From Desulfovibrionaceae bacterium (GTDB taxonomy: Bacteria; Desulfobacterota; Desulfovibrionia; Desulfovibrionales; Desulfovibrionaceae), in contig JACCQO010000006.1 of the NCBI GenBank assembly GCA_015709205.1, forward strand, positions 94,422-158,421: a DNA stretch of 64,000 nucleotides, read 5' to 3'. The notes beneath the pieces are model-generated. The model was not told the DNA's origin. It made no database searches and saw only the letters and a program-made list of their open reading frames with translations. Of this stretch, positions 34,220-43,006 are shown one piece after another; the first letter of the stretch is position 1; every line of letters begins with the position of its first letter. Position numbers and translations under genes: made by a program.

Positions 34220-35986
34220 GTGCCCGGCTCCGGCTCCCGGCGCGCACCGTCGGCCCCCGGCCCCGGCTCCGGCTTAGGATCCGGCTCCGGATCCGGCGAT
34301 CCGGGCGCTTCGTGCGTGACCCGTCCCAACTGTTCCTCCGGTTCGGCCATTCCCGACCATCCGGTGCTGCGCCATGCCGTGCGGCTCGTGCCCGCCCTGG
34401 GCGAAATGCTCGCACGCCACGGCGAAAAGACCCTGGTGGAATACGATCGCCATCTGCTGCGCTGGTCTCCGGACCCGGTGCAGCCGCCCGACGACTTTTG
34501 CGCCGAGGTCGCGGCCCTGGCCGGGGATCTGCTCGGCCCGGCGGCGGCCGAGGCCGCGCGCGCGGCCCTGGCCCGCGCGCCCGTGGTCGTCACCGGCCCG
34601 CACCACGGCTTCGACACCATGCCCGTGACCGTGCAGGGCACCCTGGCCTTTTCCCTGGGCGTAGCAGGGAAGGGCGGCGACGGCGGCGCCCTGTTCGTGC
34701 TCGGGTCGGGCAACGTGCCGCTCAGCAACTACACCACGCCCGGCGGCCTGGCCCTGGCGCGGTCGCGCGCCGGGGGCCAGGGGCAGGGTTCTGGGCAGGG
34801 GCCTTGGGGTACGGACGCCGGGGCGCACACGCGCGTGCATTTTTTCCCGGCGGCCGAGCGCGCACGGCTGGTGCGCGGCTGTGGCCCGCTGGACGAGCGC
34901 ATGGTCGAGCGGGCGCGCCGTCGGGTGCAGGCCCTGTTCCAGGAAGGCACCCTGACCCTGGCGGAAAAGCGCGGCGTGGACGCGCTGCTGGCCGAGGTCT
35001 TCGGCGCGCCCGAGGTCCTGGCCCGTTCCTCGCTCTCGGCCCAGGCCACGGTGGCGGCCGCGTCGCTCTGGACGCGGCTGCGCGCCGACGCGGCGCGGCC
35101 GCGCCTGCTGCACCTGGAAAAGGACGAGATCGTCTGTCGGCTGCTGCGCCGGGATCTCGAACAGAGCGCGTCGCTGGCGCACCGGGTCTTTTTCGACGCG
35201 CGGCTGCGCGCGCGGGTGGTGGCGCTGCTGGACGGGGCCTACGGATGCTGGTCCGTGCAGCGGCTGGAGGCCCTGTCGGACCAGGAGGGTTCCTCGGGAC
35301 ACGTTTTCTCAGGGCACGGTTCCTCGGGGCACGACCCGGCCCCGGGGGGCTACGGCACGGCGTTTTTCTGGGGGTTGGACGAACGCGGGGCGCGCGTGCC
35401 CATGCTCCTGGACGAGCCGGAGCGCGGCGAGCCCGTGCTGCGGCCCGCGCCCGCGCCCGAGGGTGCGGTCGGGCTGCCCGAGCCCGTGCCCTTTACGCCC
35501 GAGGGGCTGGGCCGGGCCCTGGAGGCGCGCGCGCTGCTGCCCAACCTCTTCACCACCTTCCTGACCGTGGGCTTTGCGCGCGGGGTGCGCTGCGTGGGCG
35601 GGCAGTTGCAGGCCGGGTACCTGCCGGTGATGCGCGAGGCCCTGGCCGAGGCCCTGGCCGCCACGGGGGCGGCCGCGGACGCTGCGCGCGTGGCCGCGCT
35701 GCCCGTGCGCGCCGTGACCACCGGGCTCATGGGCGTGCTGCGCGGCGACCCGGCCGGGACCGGGCGCATGGCCGGGGCCGTGGAGATGGCCCTGGCGGGC
35801 GGCCTGGACGGAGCGGCCCTGGCGCGGCTGGGGCGGCTTTCCGTGGGCCGCGCCGTGCTCGCTGGCATGCTGGAGATGTATCCGGTGCTCGCGGCCCCGG
35901 CCGAGCGGCTGGAGAACTGGGAGGCGGACCTGCGCGCCGCCGTGGCCCGCGAGGCCGGGGACGGCCTGGTGCTCCTGCCGGAGTAG
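34220..35986 (+). CDS. Unrecognised 588-residue protein, partner of the sensor-MFS gene
   Basis: The frame opens at GTG 34220, six bases after the MFS stop. The first 43 residues are Gly/Ser/Pro repeats, so the true start may be later. The folded part begins at about IPDHPVLRHAVRLVPALGEM. A notable segment is VVVTGPHHGFDTMPVTVQGT, followed by FVLGSGNVPLSNYTTPGGL; the paired histidines and GSGN could form a catalytic or ligand site. A second region has LLHLEKDEIVCRLLRRDLEQ, and the C-terminus has LLPNLFTTFLTVGFARGVRC. There is no signal peptide or membrane helix, so it should be cytoplasmic. I recognise no family. Tight coupling to the transporter suggests it acts on the transported compound. 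Confidence 0.7.
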   Translation: MPGSGSRRAPSAPGPGSGLGSGSGSGDPGASCVTRPNCSSGSAIPDHPVLRHAVRLVPALGEMLARHGEKTLVEYDRHLLRWSPDPVQPPDDFCAEVAALAGDLLGPAAAEAARAALARAPVVVTGPHHGFDTMPVTVQGTLAFSLGVAGKGGDGGALFVLGSGNVPLSNYTTPGGLALARSRAGGQGQGSGQGPWGTDAGAHTRVHFFPAAERARLVRGCGPLDERMVERARRRVQALFQEGTLTLAEKRGVDALLAEVFGAPEVLARSSLSAQATVAAASLWTRLRADAARPRLLHLEKDEIVCRLLRRDLEQSASLAHRVFFDARLRARVVALLDGAYGCWSVQRLEALSDQEGSSGHVFSGHGSSGHDPAPGGYGTAFFWGLDERGARVPMLLDEPERGEPVLRPAPAPEGAVGLPEPVPFTPEGLGRALEARALLPNLFTTFLTVGFARGVRCVGGQLQAGYLPVMREALAEALAATGAAADAARVAALPVRAVTTGLMGVLRGDPAGTGRMAGAVEMALAGGLDGAALARLGRLSVGRAVLAGMLEMYPVLAAPAERLENWEADLRAAVAREAGDGLVLLPE

Positions 35987-36032
35987 GGCGTCCTGCGCAC
36001 GGGTCCGGCGGCTCCGCCAAGACGCCAATGAA

Positions 36033-36056
36033 AAAGGCCGACGTTCGTCGGCCTTT
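36033..36056 (+). terminator. Bidirectional terminator after the 588-residue protein gene
   Basis: AAAGGCCGACG (36033-36043) pairs with CGTCGGCCTTT (36046-36056). CCTTTTTTTTCG follows on the plus strand, and the A run upstream gives a T run on the minus strand. It serves the plus-strand operon and the convergent binding-protein gene. Confidence 0.88.
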
Positions 36057-36101
36057 CCTTTTTTTTCGTCGTTGTCCCGCGCGGGGTGCGGAGCGGCGGG
36101 G

Positions 36102-37361
36102 CTACTTGCCGCCGATGGAGTCGTAGATCTCGTCGGCCGCGGAGAGCAGGTCCATGGGCGGGTCGAAGCCGATGGCCTCGGCCTCGGCCAGGTTGATGGC
36201 GATGGTCGGCGGGTGCTCGAAGATCATGGACAGGGCGCGCGGCTTGGTCCCGCGCAGCATGGCCGCGATGGCCCGGGCGTGGAAGCGGCCCGGGTGGACC
36301 ATGCCCGCCTTGGAGATGGACAGGAGCACGCCCTCCTTGACCTCCTTGGACCCGGCCTGGGAAAAGGTCGGGATGGAGTGGGCCGTGAGCGGGGCGAGCA
36401 GGGCGGGCAGGCTGTGCGAGTTCACGCCGCGCTGCACCGTGATGTAGACCGCGTCCACCTTGTCGGCCAGTTCCTTGTGGCAGGCGATGACGCTGGCTTC
36501 GGCCTCGGCCACGTCGGGCACGTTGTTCTTGGTCAGGCAGGAGACGATCTTGAAGCCGCGCTCGGCCGCGACCTTTTCCACGTCGCTCACCGCGGCGTAG
36601 CTGCGGCCCTCCACCGTGTCCTCGAAGGTGATGCCCAGGGTGCGGAAGCCGATGATGTCGTGAAAGAGCTCCACCTGGCGCTGGAAGCGCGTGGCGTCCA
36701 CCAGGGCGTGCAGGTTGTCGTGGCCGGAATCCTCGGGGCTGGTCACGATGCCCGCCTTGATCGGGTCGGAGGTGGAGAGGACCTCGATGGGCGTCTTGAC
36801 CGGGGCGTCGGCCAGGTCTTGTCCGGCCCAGGTGCCCATGGCGATGACCAGATCGACCTTGCCCGCCTTGAGCGCGGCCACGACCGTTTTCAGGGTCGCT
36901 GCGCGGCGTGCCTTGTCCCAGTCCGAAGTCCAGAAGGCGTCCTTGGGAAATTCCAGGTAGTCGCTTTTGGCGTCCGTGGCCAGCGCGTTCCAGACCCCGC
37001 GCGTGTCGCCCGCGTCCGTGGTCGCGGGCAGGTCCATGGGCTCCATCCAGCCCAGTTCGGCCAGCCCCGCCACCGTGGCCTTGAGCGTGTCCTGGTAGTC
37101 CACGTAGGGGCCGCCCTCCATGTAGCCGATGCGCCACTTGCCGTTCTTGGGCTTGACCGGCGTGGTCTGCTCGGCCCCGTCGGCGGCGTGGGCCGCGGGC
37201 GCGAGACAGGTCGCGGCCGCCAGGAACAGAACCCCCAGAAACAGGACTCCCAGATACAGGGCTCCCTGGTACGGGGAGGCCCCGCGGGTTCCCAGGGGCG
37301 GGGTTTCCCGGCGTCTGGCCGGGCGGGTTGGCGGAAGAAGACGGCACGGACGGGCGGACAT
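36102..37361 (-). CDS. ABC-transporter substrate-binding protein (ABC_sub_bind/TrpX-like), orphan
   Basis: ATG 37361 gives 419 residues. A basic N-terminus and a hydrophobic stretch at about 35-60 (ALYLGVLFLGVLFLAAATCL then APAAHA) form an unusually long export signal. The mature protein has two Rossmann-like lobes typical of the periplasmic-binding fold (KWRIGYMEGG, LVIAMGTWAGQDLADAPVKT, TLGITFEDTVEGRSYAAVSD, AVYITVQRGVN, PTFSQAGSKEV). It resembles the DUF534/TrpX-like group, whose members bind aromatic or other small ligands. No permease or ATPase gene adjoins it, so it is an orphan here. It is divergent from the racemase-family gene, with shared regulatory sequence between them. Confidence 0.82.
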   Translation of the reverse strand: MSARPCRLLPPTRPARRRETPPLGTRGASPYQGALYLGVLFLGVLFLAAATCLAPAAHAADGAEQTTPVKPKNGKWRIGYMEGGPYVDYQDTLKATVAGLAELGWMEPMDLPATTDAGDTRGVWNALATDAKSDYLEFPKDAFWTSDWDKARRAATLKTVVAALKAGKVDLVIAMGTWAGQDLADAPVKTPIEVLSTSDPIKAGIVTSPEDSGHDNLHALVDATRFQRQVELFHDIIGFRTLGITFEDTVEGRSYAAVSDVEKVAAERGFKIVSCLTKNNVPDVAEAEASVIACHKELADKVDAVYITVQRGVNSHSLPALLAPLTAHSIPTFSQAGSKEVKEGVLLSISKAGMVHPGRFHARAIAAMLRGTKPRALSMIFEHPPTIAINLAEAEAIGFDPPMDLLSAADEIYDSIGGK

Positions 37362-37416
37362 GGGGCATCTCGCGGGTTGAAGTGGACGGGGCAGGCCGCA
37401 ACGGCAGACCCGAATA

Positions 37417-37445
37417 AGTATAAAGAAATGGCACTTGTCCCGCAA
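37417..37445 (-). promoter_or_regulatory. Possible sigma70 promoter of the orphan binding-protein gene
   Basis: On the minus strand TTGCGG (37445-37440), a 17-base spacer and TATACT (37422-37417) are present, about 56 bases before the ATG. It overlaps the sigma54-like element read on the other strand. Confidence 0.45.
37429..37444 (+). promoter_or_regulatory. Sigma54-like promoter upstream of the racemase-family gene
   Basis: TGGCAC, then CCGCA, with correct GG-to-GC spacing. The -24 box is perfect and the -12 box has CC in place of TT. It lies about 125 bases before the ATG. A TTGACA at 37484-37489 without a good -10 is an alternative. Confidence 0.4.
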
Positions 37446-37568
37446 CCGCGATATGCTGGAAACGGCCGTGCTCCGCGGGGGGTTTGACAATCCGCGATGT
37501 TTCGTAAAGAGTATCGGCATGTTGTCATGCCGTAGGGACGCGGCGGGCAGGAGGATGGATCCAGCATC

Positions 37569-38225
37569 ATGAAGACCATCGCCGTTATGGGCGGCACCCG
37601 GTTCGATACGGGCATCGGTTGCCGTCTCGTGGAGTCGTTGGGCGCCCGTGCGCTCCCCGTTCCGATCATGGGCGCGCCCTCGGAACAGAACGCCATGCAA
37701 TACGCCCGCCCGGCCACGCTGCACGCGGCCGTGCAGGACCACTGCGCGGAACTGGTGGGCCAGGGCGTGGGCTCGCTGCTGCTTTTTTGCAATTCCCTGT
37801 CCGTGTCCATCGACACGGACCGTTTGGCGCTGGGCAGCGGGCTGCGCGTGGTCACGCCGCTCACGGCCCTGCCCGCCCTGGCCGGACGCTGGGACCGCTT
37901 CCTGGTCCTGGGGGCCAATGCCAAGAGCGTGGCGGGCATCGAGAAGATCCTCTACGGCCTGCGGGAGGACGTGCGCGTGCAGAGCTACGCCAGCCTGGCC
38001 ATGGTCGAGCTCATCGAGAGCGGGGCCGCGCCCGCGGAGGTCTGGGAGCGCTCGGGCGGCGACGCCCTGCTGGAACTGGCCCGCCGGGGCGGGGCCGAAT
38101 GCCTGGTCCTGGGCTGTACGCACCTGACGGCCATCGCCGATTTCCTGGCCGGGATCAGCCCGGTGCCCGTGGCCGACACCGGGCGCATGGCCGCGGAGCT
38201 GCTGCTGGACAGGACCCCGGGGTAG
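37569..38225 (+). CDS. Aspartate/glutamate racemase-family protein
   Basis: This 218-residue protein has the two-domain Asp/Glu racemase fold. The two catalytic cysteines are both in place: C74 in LLFCNSLS and C183 in VLGCTHLTAIADF, together with MGGTRFDTGIG near the N-terminus and the domain-2 motif FLVLGANAKSVA. Having both cysteines supports cofactor-independent racemisation of an amino acid (aspartate, glutamate or a related acid). Hydantoin racemase or maleate isomerase-like activity is also possible. It is monocistronic or leads into the SpoIIE gene about 95 bases downstream. Sharing a control region with a divergent binding-protein gene hints that both concern the same small molecule. 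Confidence 0.85.
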   Translation: MKTIAVMGGTRFDTGIGCRLVESLGARALPVPIMGAPSEQNAMQYARPATLHAAVQDHCAELVGQGVGSLLLFCNSLSVSIDTDRLALGSGLRVVTPLTALPALAGRWDRFLVLGANAKSVAGIEKILYGLREDVRVQSYASLAMVELIESGAAPAEVWERSGGDALLELARRGGAECLVLGCTHLTAIADFLAGISPVPVADTGRMAAELLLDRTPG

Positions 38226-38319
38226 GGCGGCCGGTCGTTTCGTCGGGCACCCCGGCCCGAACGGCGTGGCGCATCCGCTCCGGGCGACGGCGCCCGATAC
38301 TCACAGCGTGGGAGCGAAC

Positions 38320-40362
38320 GTGTTCAAGTCCCTGAAGGCAAAGATTTTCGTCATGGTCGGGGCCATTCTGTTGCTGGTGGCCGTGCTCGTGATCCTGCTG
38401 ACCAAGCGCGACGTGGAGGATGCCATGTTCCGCGCCGAGGACCGCTCGGCGCGCAACGTGCTCAACCTCGTCACCCTGGACATCCAGGGCCGCTACCGCA
38501 ACCTGCTCAAGGACAACATCGCCTCCATCGGCTCGCGCAAGGCGCGGCTGGCCAACCTGAGCGACGTGGTCGTCTCCGGGCTCAGGCGCCACGCGGCCCT
38601 GGCCGCCCAGGGGCTGGTCGGCCCGGCGCGCGCCCGGACCATGGCCCTGGAATGGCTGAGGGACCTGCGCTACGGCGACGGCGAGTACTTCTTCGTCTAC
38701 GGCCCGGACTTCAAGGCCCTGGCCTACCCGGACCCGGCCATGCTCGGCCGCGACCTGACCGCCTACAAGGACATGAAGGGCCGCAGCGTGGTCAAGGCCA
38801 TGTACGAGGACGCGCGCCGCTACGGCGCGACCTTCTCCACCTTCCGCTGGCCCGCGGCCGACGGCGCGCGCACCGTGAAGAAGTTCGGCATCTTCACCTA
38901 CTTTCCGCAGTGGGACTGGATCGTGGCCTCGGCCGTGGACATCGAGGCCTTCGAGGCCGAGCGCGACCGCAACCTGGCGGACATCGTCCGCGTCCTGGGC
39001 TCGAGCATGGGGGAGATCAAGGTCGCGGACACGGGCTTCGTCTTTCTCTTCGACCGCGACGGCAAGCTGCTCGTGAGCCCGCCCGAGGGTCACGAAACCA
39101 TGCTCGCGGCCGTGAACGCGGCCACGGGGCATCCGTTGCTCAAGGATATCGAGGAGGCCGTCGCGCATCCCGAGAAACAGCCCCTGGTCTTCACCCTGGC
39201 GGGCGAGGACCACGAACGCGAGGCCTACGTCAGCTATTTCAAACCGCTCAAGTGGTACGTGGTGGCCACGGCCTACCTGCACGAGATCCAGGGCCCGGCC
39301 AAGCGGCTGATCACGCACCAGACGGCGATCATCCTGGCCGTGTTCGTGCTCAGCCTGCTCGTGGCCTATGCCGTGGCCTCGCGCATCGCCCGGCCCCTGG
39401 GGCGGCTGGCGGGCTACGCCAAGGCCCTGCCTGAGCAGGACCTGACCGCCGAGCCCGAGGGCGAATCGCCCATCGCCGACCTGCCGCGCGTGCTCCATGA
39501 CGAGGTCGGGCGTCTGGCGCAGTCCTTCCTGTTCATGGAGGATTCCCTGCGCGCCAACGTGCGCAGCCTGATGGAGACCACGGCGGCCAAGGAGCGCATC
39601 GAGAGCGAGCTGTCCATCGCCCACGACATCCAGATGGGCCTGCTGCCGAAAATCTTCCCGCCCTTTCCCGAGCGCAACGAGTTCGACATCTTCGCCAGCC
39701 TCGCGCCGGCCAAGGAGGTCGGCGGCGACCTCTACGACCTGTTCCTCATCGACGACGACCATCTCTGCTTCGTGGTCGGCGACGTCTCCGGCAAGGGCGT
39801 GCCCGCGGCCCTGTTCATGGCCATCACCAAGACCCTGGTGAACAACGCGGGGACCGAGGCGCGCGGCAAGGGGCCCGCGGACCCGATGGACCCGGCTGTC
39901 ATGATGGGCGCCATCAACAACGTGCTCAGCCGCGACAACCCCAACTGCATGTTCGTCACCCTGATCGTGGCGATCATGACCATCAGCACCGGCGAGGTGA
40001 TCTACTCCAACGGCGGGCACAACCTGCCCGTGCTGCTGCGCCGCGGCGGCGGCGCGGAGTACGTGGCCGGGGTCAGCGGGCCCATGGTCGGAGCCATGGA
40101 GGACCTGGACTACAATCCCCTGCACCTGACGCTCGCGCCCGGAGAAGCGCTGCTGCTGTATTCCGACGGCGTGACCGAGGCCATGACCGAGGACCTGAAG
40201 CTCTTCAGCGACGAGCGGCTTGTGGAGATGTGCGGCGGGTTGATCGACCTCGGGGCCCAGGAGGTGGTGGACGCCGTGGTCGGGGCGGTCAAGGCCCATG
40301 CGGGCGAGGCCGAGCAGTCCGACGACATCACGGTGCTGTGCCTGCGATATAAAGGGATCTAG
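38320..40362 (+). CDS. Membrane-bound Cache-HAMP-SpoIIE (PP2C) serine phosphatase
   Basis: The best start is GTG 38320, just after GGGAG (680 residues); an earlier GTG lacks a ribosome site. Helix 1 (about 8-28) and helix 2 (about 340-362) flank a large periplasmic double-Cache domain. The first Cache half has DGEYFFVYGPDFKALAYPDP and the second has DTGFVFLFDRDGKLLVSPPE. HAMP follows (SRIARPLGRLAGYAKALPEQ), then the phosphatase from about 430. It has metal-binding aspartates in GGDLYDLF, GDVSGKGVPAALFM, NGGHNLP and SDGVTEAM, and ends EQSDDITVLCLRY. It should dephosphorylate an anti-sigma antagonist in response to an external ligand. No antagonist or STAS gene is adjacent. Confidence 0.92.
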   Translation: MFKSLKAKIFVMVGAILLLVAVLVILLTKRDVEDAMFRAEDRSARNVLNLVTLDIQGRYRNLLKDNIASIGSRKARLANLSDVVVSGLRRHAALAAQGLVGPARARTMALEWLRDLRYGDGEYFFVYGPDFKALAYPDPAMLGRDLTAYKDMKGRSVVKAMYEDARRYGATFSTFRWPAADGARTVKKFGIFTYFPQWDWIVASAVDIEAFEAERDRNLADIVRVLGSSMGEIKVADTGFVFLFDRDGKLLVSPPEGHETMLAAVNAATGHPLLKDIEEAVAHPEKQPLVFTLAGEDHEREAYVSYFKPLKWYVVATAYLHEIQGPAKRLITHQTAIILAVFVLSLLVAYAVASRIARPLGRLAGYAKALPEQDLTAEPEGESPIADLPRVLHDEVGRLAQSFLFMEDSLRANVRSLMETTAAKERIESELSIAHDIQMGLLPKIFPPFPERNEFDIFASLAPAKEVGGDLYDLFLIDDDHLCFVVGDVSGKGVPAALFMAITKTLVNNAGTEARGKGPADPMDPAVMMGAINNVLSRDNPNCMFVTLIVAIMTISTGEVIYSNGGHNLPVLLRRGGGAEYVAGVSGPMVGAMEDLDYNPLHLTLAPGEALLLYSDGVTEAMTEDLKLFSDERLVEMCGGLIDLGAQEVVDAVVGAVKAHAGEAEQSDDITVLCLRYKGI

Positions 40363-40469
40363 CGAATTGCCGATCATGGTGGCAAAGGGGCGGCGCAGCC
40401 GGCCCGCGCACGACCGTCTTCGCGGCGGGGCGCGGTCCGTTCCGGCGCGCCCCCGGCACAGGTGAATCC

Positions 40470-40703
40470 ATGGCGGTCATCCTTTCGGACATAGTCACCC
40501 AGGGCGGCACCAAGATCGTCGCCCAGTCCATCCGGCTGCGTGCGCAACTGACGCACCGGCTCATGGTCGCCGACCAGATCGTGGCCGCCTATCTTTGGTC
40601 CAAGCAGGTCACGGATCAGTACCCCAACATGGTCAATACCGCGGTCCAGACCACGGTATCCCACGAATACGCCATCGGACTGCTCAAGAATCTCAAGGTC
40701 TGA
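40470..40703 (+). CDS. Small helical protein (hypothetical, 77 aa)
   Basis: AGGTGA lies six bases before the ATG. The sequence MAVILSDIVTQGGTKIVAQS continues with amphipathic helical stretches (IRLRAQLTHRLMVADQIVAA and HEYAIGLLKNLKV). It contains no cysteine, signal peptide or membrane helix. The protein is basic at its N-terminal half and ends in a helix. It lies 107 bases after the SpoIIE-type phosphatase gene on the same strand. No family is recognised, though the clean ribosome site and normal amino-acid composition support expression. Confidence 0.6.
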   Translation: MAVILSDIVTQGGTKIVAQSIRLRAQLTHRLMVADQIVAAYLWSKQVTDQYPNMVNTAVQTTVSHEYAIGLLKNLKV

Positions 40704-40883
40704 CGGGTGCCGGGCGCTTCTTGCGCGGCGAGGGCCTTGAACCCGTCGCGGACCCGCGCTACACTGGGGCGTCCCGGTCACGCGCCCGCGCTCCCACACG
40801 CCACGATCCGGCGTCCGGAGCGCGCCGCCGCCCGCGCAGAGCGGCGCACGCGCGCGCCGGGACCACGTTCCGGGGGTCTTGCG

Positions 40884-41102
40884 ATGTTCCTGCGTTTCGT
40901 CGTCCGCGCCGCCCATTCCAAGTGCGGTCCCATCACCATCCAGGCGTCCAGCGCCGACGAGGCCGCCGCGCTCTACCACGAGTGCTGCGGCTACGATGAC
41001 GACGCCATCCTGGTCTGGCACAAGCAGGACTACCATCTGAGCCCTGAACGGCGGCCGCCGCCGCTGCGTTTCGAGAGCTCCAAGCTGCCCCATTCGGACT
41101 GA
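40884..41102 (+). CDS. Small protein (hypothetical, 72 aa)
   Basis: The likely start MFLRFVVRAA (40884) follows a GGGGG stretch. The upstream extension is Arg/Pro-rich and unlikely to be real. The protein reads as a compact alpha/beta sequence: FVVRAAHSKCGPITIQASSA, then DEAAALYHECCGYDDDAILV, then WHKQDYHL. Three cysteines (C14, C34, C35) include a CC pair. The C-terminal tail is Pro/Arg-rich. It lies 180 bases after the preceding small gene. No family is recognised; coding status rests on composition and a weak ribosome site. Confidence 0.5.
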   Translation: MFLRFVVRAAHSKCGPITIQASSADEAAALYHECCGYDDDAILVWHKQDYHLSPERRPPPLRFESSKLPHSD

Positions 41103-41277
41103 GCGGCGCGGCCCGGGGCGGGAAATGTGTTCGGCAACGCCTGAAAAACACTCCCGAACACCTTAACAACGCAAGTTTTCTGTGGCATGACAGAAGCGCG
41201 AGTGGGCGCGCAGGTCTGCACAAATCCCGGGGGGGATTCCTTTACCCATGGTCTTTTGATGGGGCAACACCCTGATT
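41103..41277 (+). promoter_or_regulatory. Upstream region of the efflux operon
   Basis: This AT-richer segment has no gene. A weak sigma54-like match TGGCATG-N4-AAGC occurs at 41183-41197 (the -12 box is poor). No clear sigma70 promoter can be assigned. Confidence 0.3.
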
Positions 41278-42969
41278 ATGAAAGTTTTTTTTGAAGACAC
41301 CCCTGCGACGGGCAGTGCGCTTCCGGCTTGTCGCCCGGTCGCCTCGGGCCGTCGGGGGCGGGGCAGGACTTTGGCCGTCGCGGTGCTGGCCGTGGCGCTG
41401 GCGCTGCCGGTCCTGGCGCAACCGGTCGTGGCGCGCGCCGCGGAGACCGGCCCGGCCGGAGGCGCCGCCAACGCCACCATCCGCATGACCCTGCAGGACG
41501 CGGTCATGCTCGCGGTGCGCAACAACCGCTCCATCCAGTCCACCTACCTCTCCGACGTGCTCAACAAGTTCGACGTGATGCAGGACCTGATCAAGTTCCG
41601 GCCCAACCTGAACTTCGACGGCACGGCCACGGCCTCGGGCACCAACACCTATACCGACGGCCAGGGCTCGGACGTGGACGATTATTCCGAGGCCCAGGGC
41701 GTGACTTCCAAGCTCCAGGGCGAGGTGACCCAGAAGGTGGACACCGGCGGCCAGCTCACCTTCACCTGGGCCGAGCAGCACAACTGGAACTGGGACGACA
41801 AGGCCGGCACGCACACCACCACCGAGGACGGCATCTCCTCCTGGACCGTGGAGCTCACCCAGCCGCTGCTCAAGGGCGCGGGCGTGGAGCTCAACCGCGC
41901 CTCGGTGGAGCGCGCCCGGCTTACCGAGATCGAGCGCAAGCTCGGCCTGCGCGATTCCGTGGCCAGCAGCGTGCTCCAGGCCATTTCCTACTACTACACC
42001 TACCTGCAGTCCTATCGGCAGGTGGAGATCTCCAAGGCCTCCCTGGAGCGCACGCGCCAGAACTACGAGACCAACCAGCTGCTCATCCAGGCCGGGCGCA
42101 TGGCCGCGGTGGATATCGTGCAGACCGAGCTGGAAATCGCCTCCCAGGAACTGGACTACGAGTCCATCCTCAATACCTTGGACCAGAACCGGCTGGCGCT
42201 TCTGGATTTTCTGGATCTGGACAAGTCCACGCGGGTCGCTCCCGTGGAGGAGGTCACCCTGCAGGAGGAGACCCCGGTGCTCTCCCGCTGCATGGAGCTG
42301 GCGCGCAGGAACTACACGGCCTTCATCACGGCCCGTGACAACGTGCGCCGTGCCGAATTGACCATGCTCGAGGCCGAGGACGCGCAGAAGTGGTCCCTGG
42401 ACCTTACGGGCCGCTACACCGAGCAGTACAACGGCCGGGCCTCGAACACGGACTACCGCCAGAACGAGATGTACGGCGAGGTGGCCTTCACCCTGCCCTT
42501 CGAGGTCTACGGCGACCGCTATTTCACCAAGAAGCGCCAGCTCGTGGCCGCGCGCGTGGGGCTCAAGCAGAGCCATCTGTCGCTCACGGACGCCGAGGTC
42601 TCCATGAGCACGACCGTGCAGAACGCGGTGCGCAACGTGAACTCCAACCTCAAGCAGGTCGGCCTGGCCAAACGGCGCACCGAGCTGGCCCAGCGGCAGC
42701 TCGAGATCGAGAACGTCAAGCTCAAGACCGGGCGCACCACCAACTTCCAGCTCCTGTCCTACGAACAAAGCCTGCGCGACGCGCAGAACTCCGAAGTCAG
42801 CGCCATCATCACCTATCTCAATTCGCTCTATTCCCTGGACCAGATCCTCGGAACCCTGCTGGACACCTGGTCCATCGAATACAAGGACGACGTGGAGCGG
42901 CTTTCCAGGGAATACATGGGCGAGACCGTGTACGACCGCTACAAGATAGGCCGCGAGGACGTCGAATAG
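41278..42969 (+). CDS. TolC-family outer-membrane efflux protein
   Basis: At 563 residues this protein is somewhat longer than TolC. Residues 1-54 make a long export signal (hydrophobic LAVAVLAVALALPVLAQPVV). The mature part shows the two-fold repeat of the outer membrane efflux family. Repeat 1 has MTLQDAVMLAVRNNRSIQST and long coiled-coil helices such as NYETNQLLIQAGRMAAVDIV followed by QTELEIASQELDYESIL. Repeat 2 runs from CMELARRNYTAFITARDNVR to KLKTGRTTNFQLLSYEQSLR. It should form the trimeric channel-tunnel for the MacAB-like pump encoded next (37 bases downstream). The start has no strong ribosome site, but no better start is available. Confidence 0.9.
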   Translation: MKVFFEDTPATGSALPACRPVASGRRGRGRTLAVAVLAVALALPVLAQPVVARAAETGPAGGAANATIRMTLQDAVMLAVRNNRSIQSTYLSDVLNKFDVMQDLIKFRPNLNFDGTATASGTNTYTDGQGSDVDDYSEAQGVTSKLQGEVTQKVDTGGQLTFTWAEQHNWNWDDKAGTHTTTEDGISSWTVELTQPLLKGAGVELNRASVERARLTEIERKLGLRDSVASSVLQAISYYYTYLQSYRQVEISKASLERTRQNYETNQLLIQAGRMAAVDIVQTELEIASQELDYESILNTLDQNRLALLDFLDLDKSTRVAPVEEVTLQEETPVLSRCMELARRNYTAFITARDNVRRAELTMLEAEDAQKWSLDLTGRYTEQYNGRASNTDYRQNEMYGEVAFTLPFEVYGDRYFTKKRQLVAARVGLKQSHLSLTDAEVSMSTTVQNAVRNVNSNLKQVGLAKRRTELAQRQLEIENVKLKTGRTTNFQLLSYEQSLRDAQNSEVSAIITYLNSLYSLDQILGTLLDTWSIEYKDDVERLSREYMGETVYDRYKIGREDVE

Positions 42970-43006
42970 CCCCCGCCCGCCGGGGGCTCAACCACTGGGA
43001 GACCAC

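Noticed and set aside
34205-34225. Frameshift joining the MFS and 588-residue proteins into one chain
   Set aside because: The MFS frame ends with a proper stop and its fold is complete. The next frame opens six bases later, so tight coupling explains the arrangement better.
31735-36126. 1463-codon open frame on the plus strand
   Set aside because: It is an off-frame shadow of the sensor-MFS and 588-residue genes, Arg/Gly/Ala-rich without domains.
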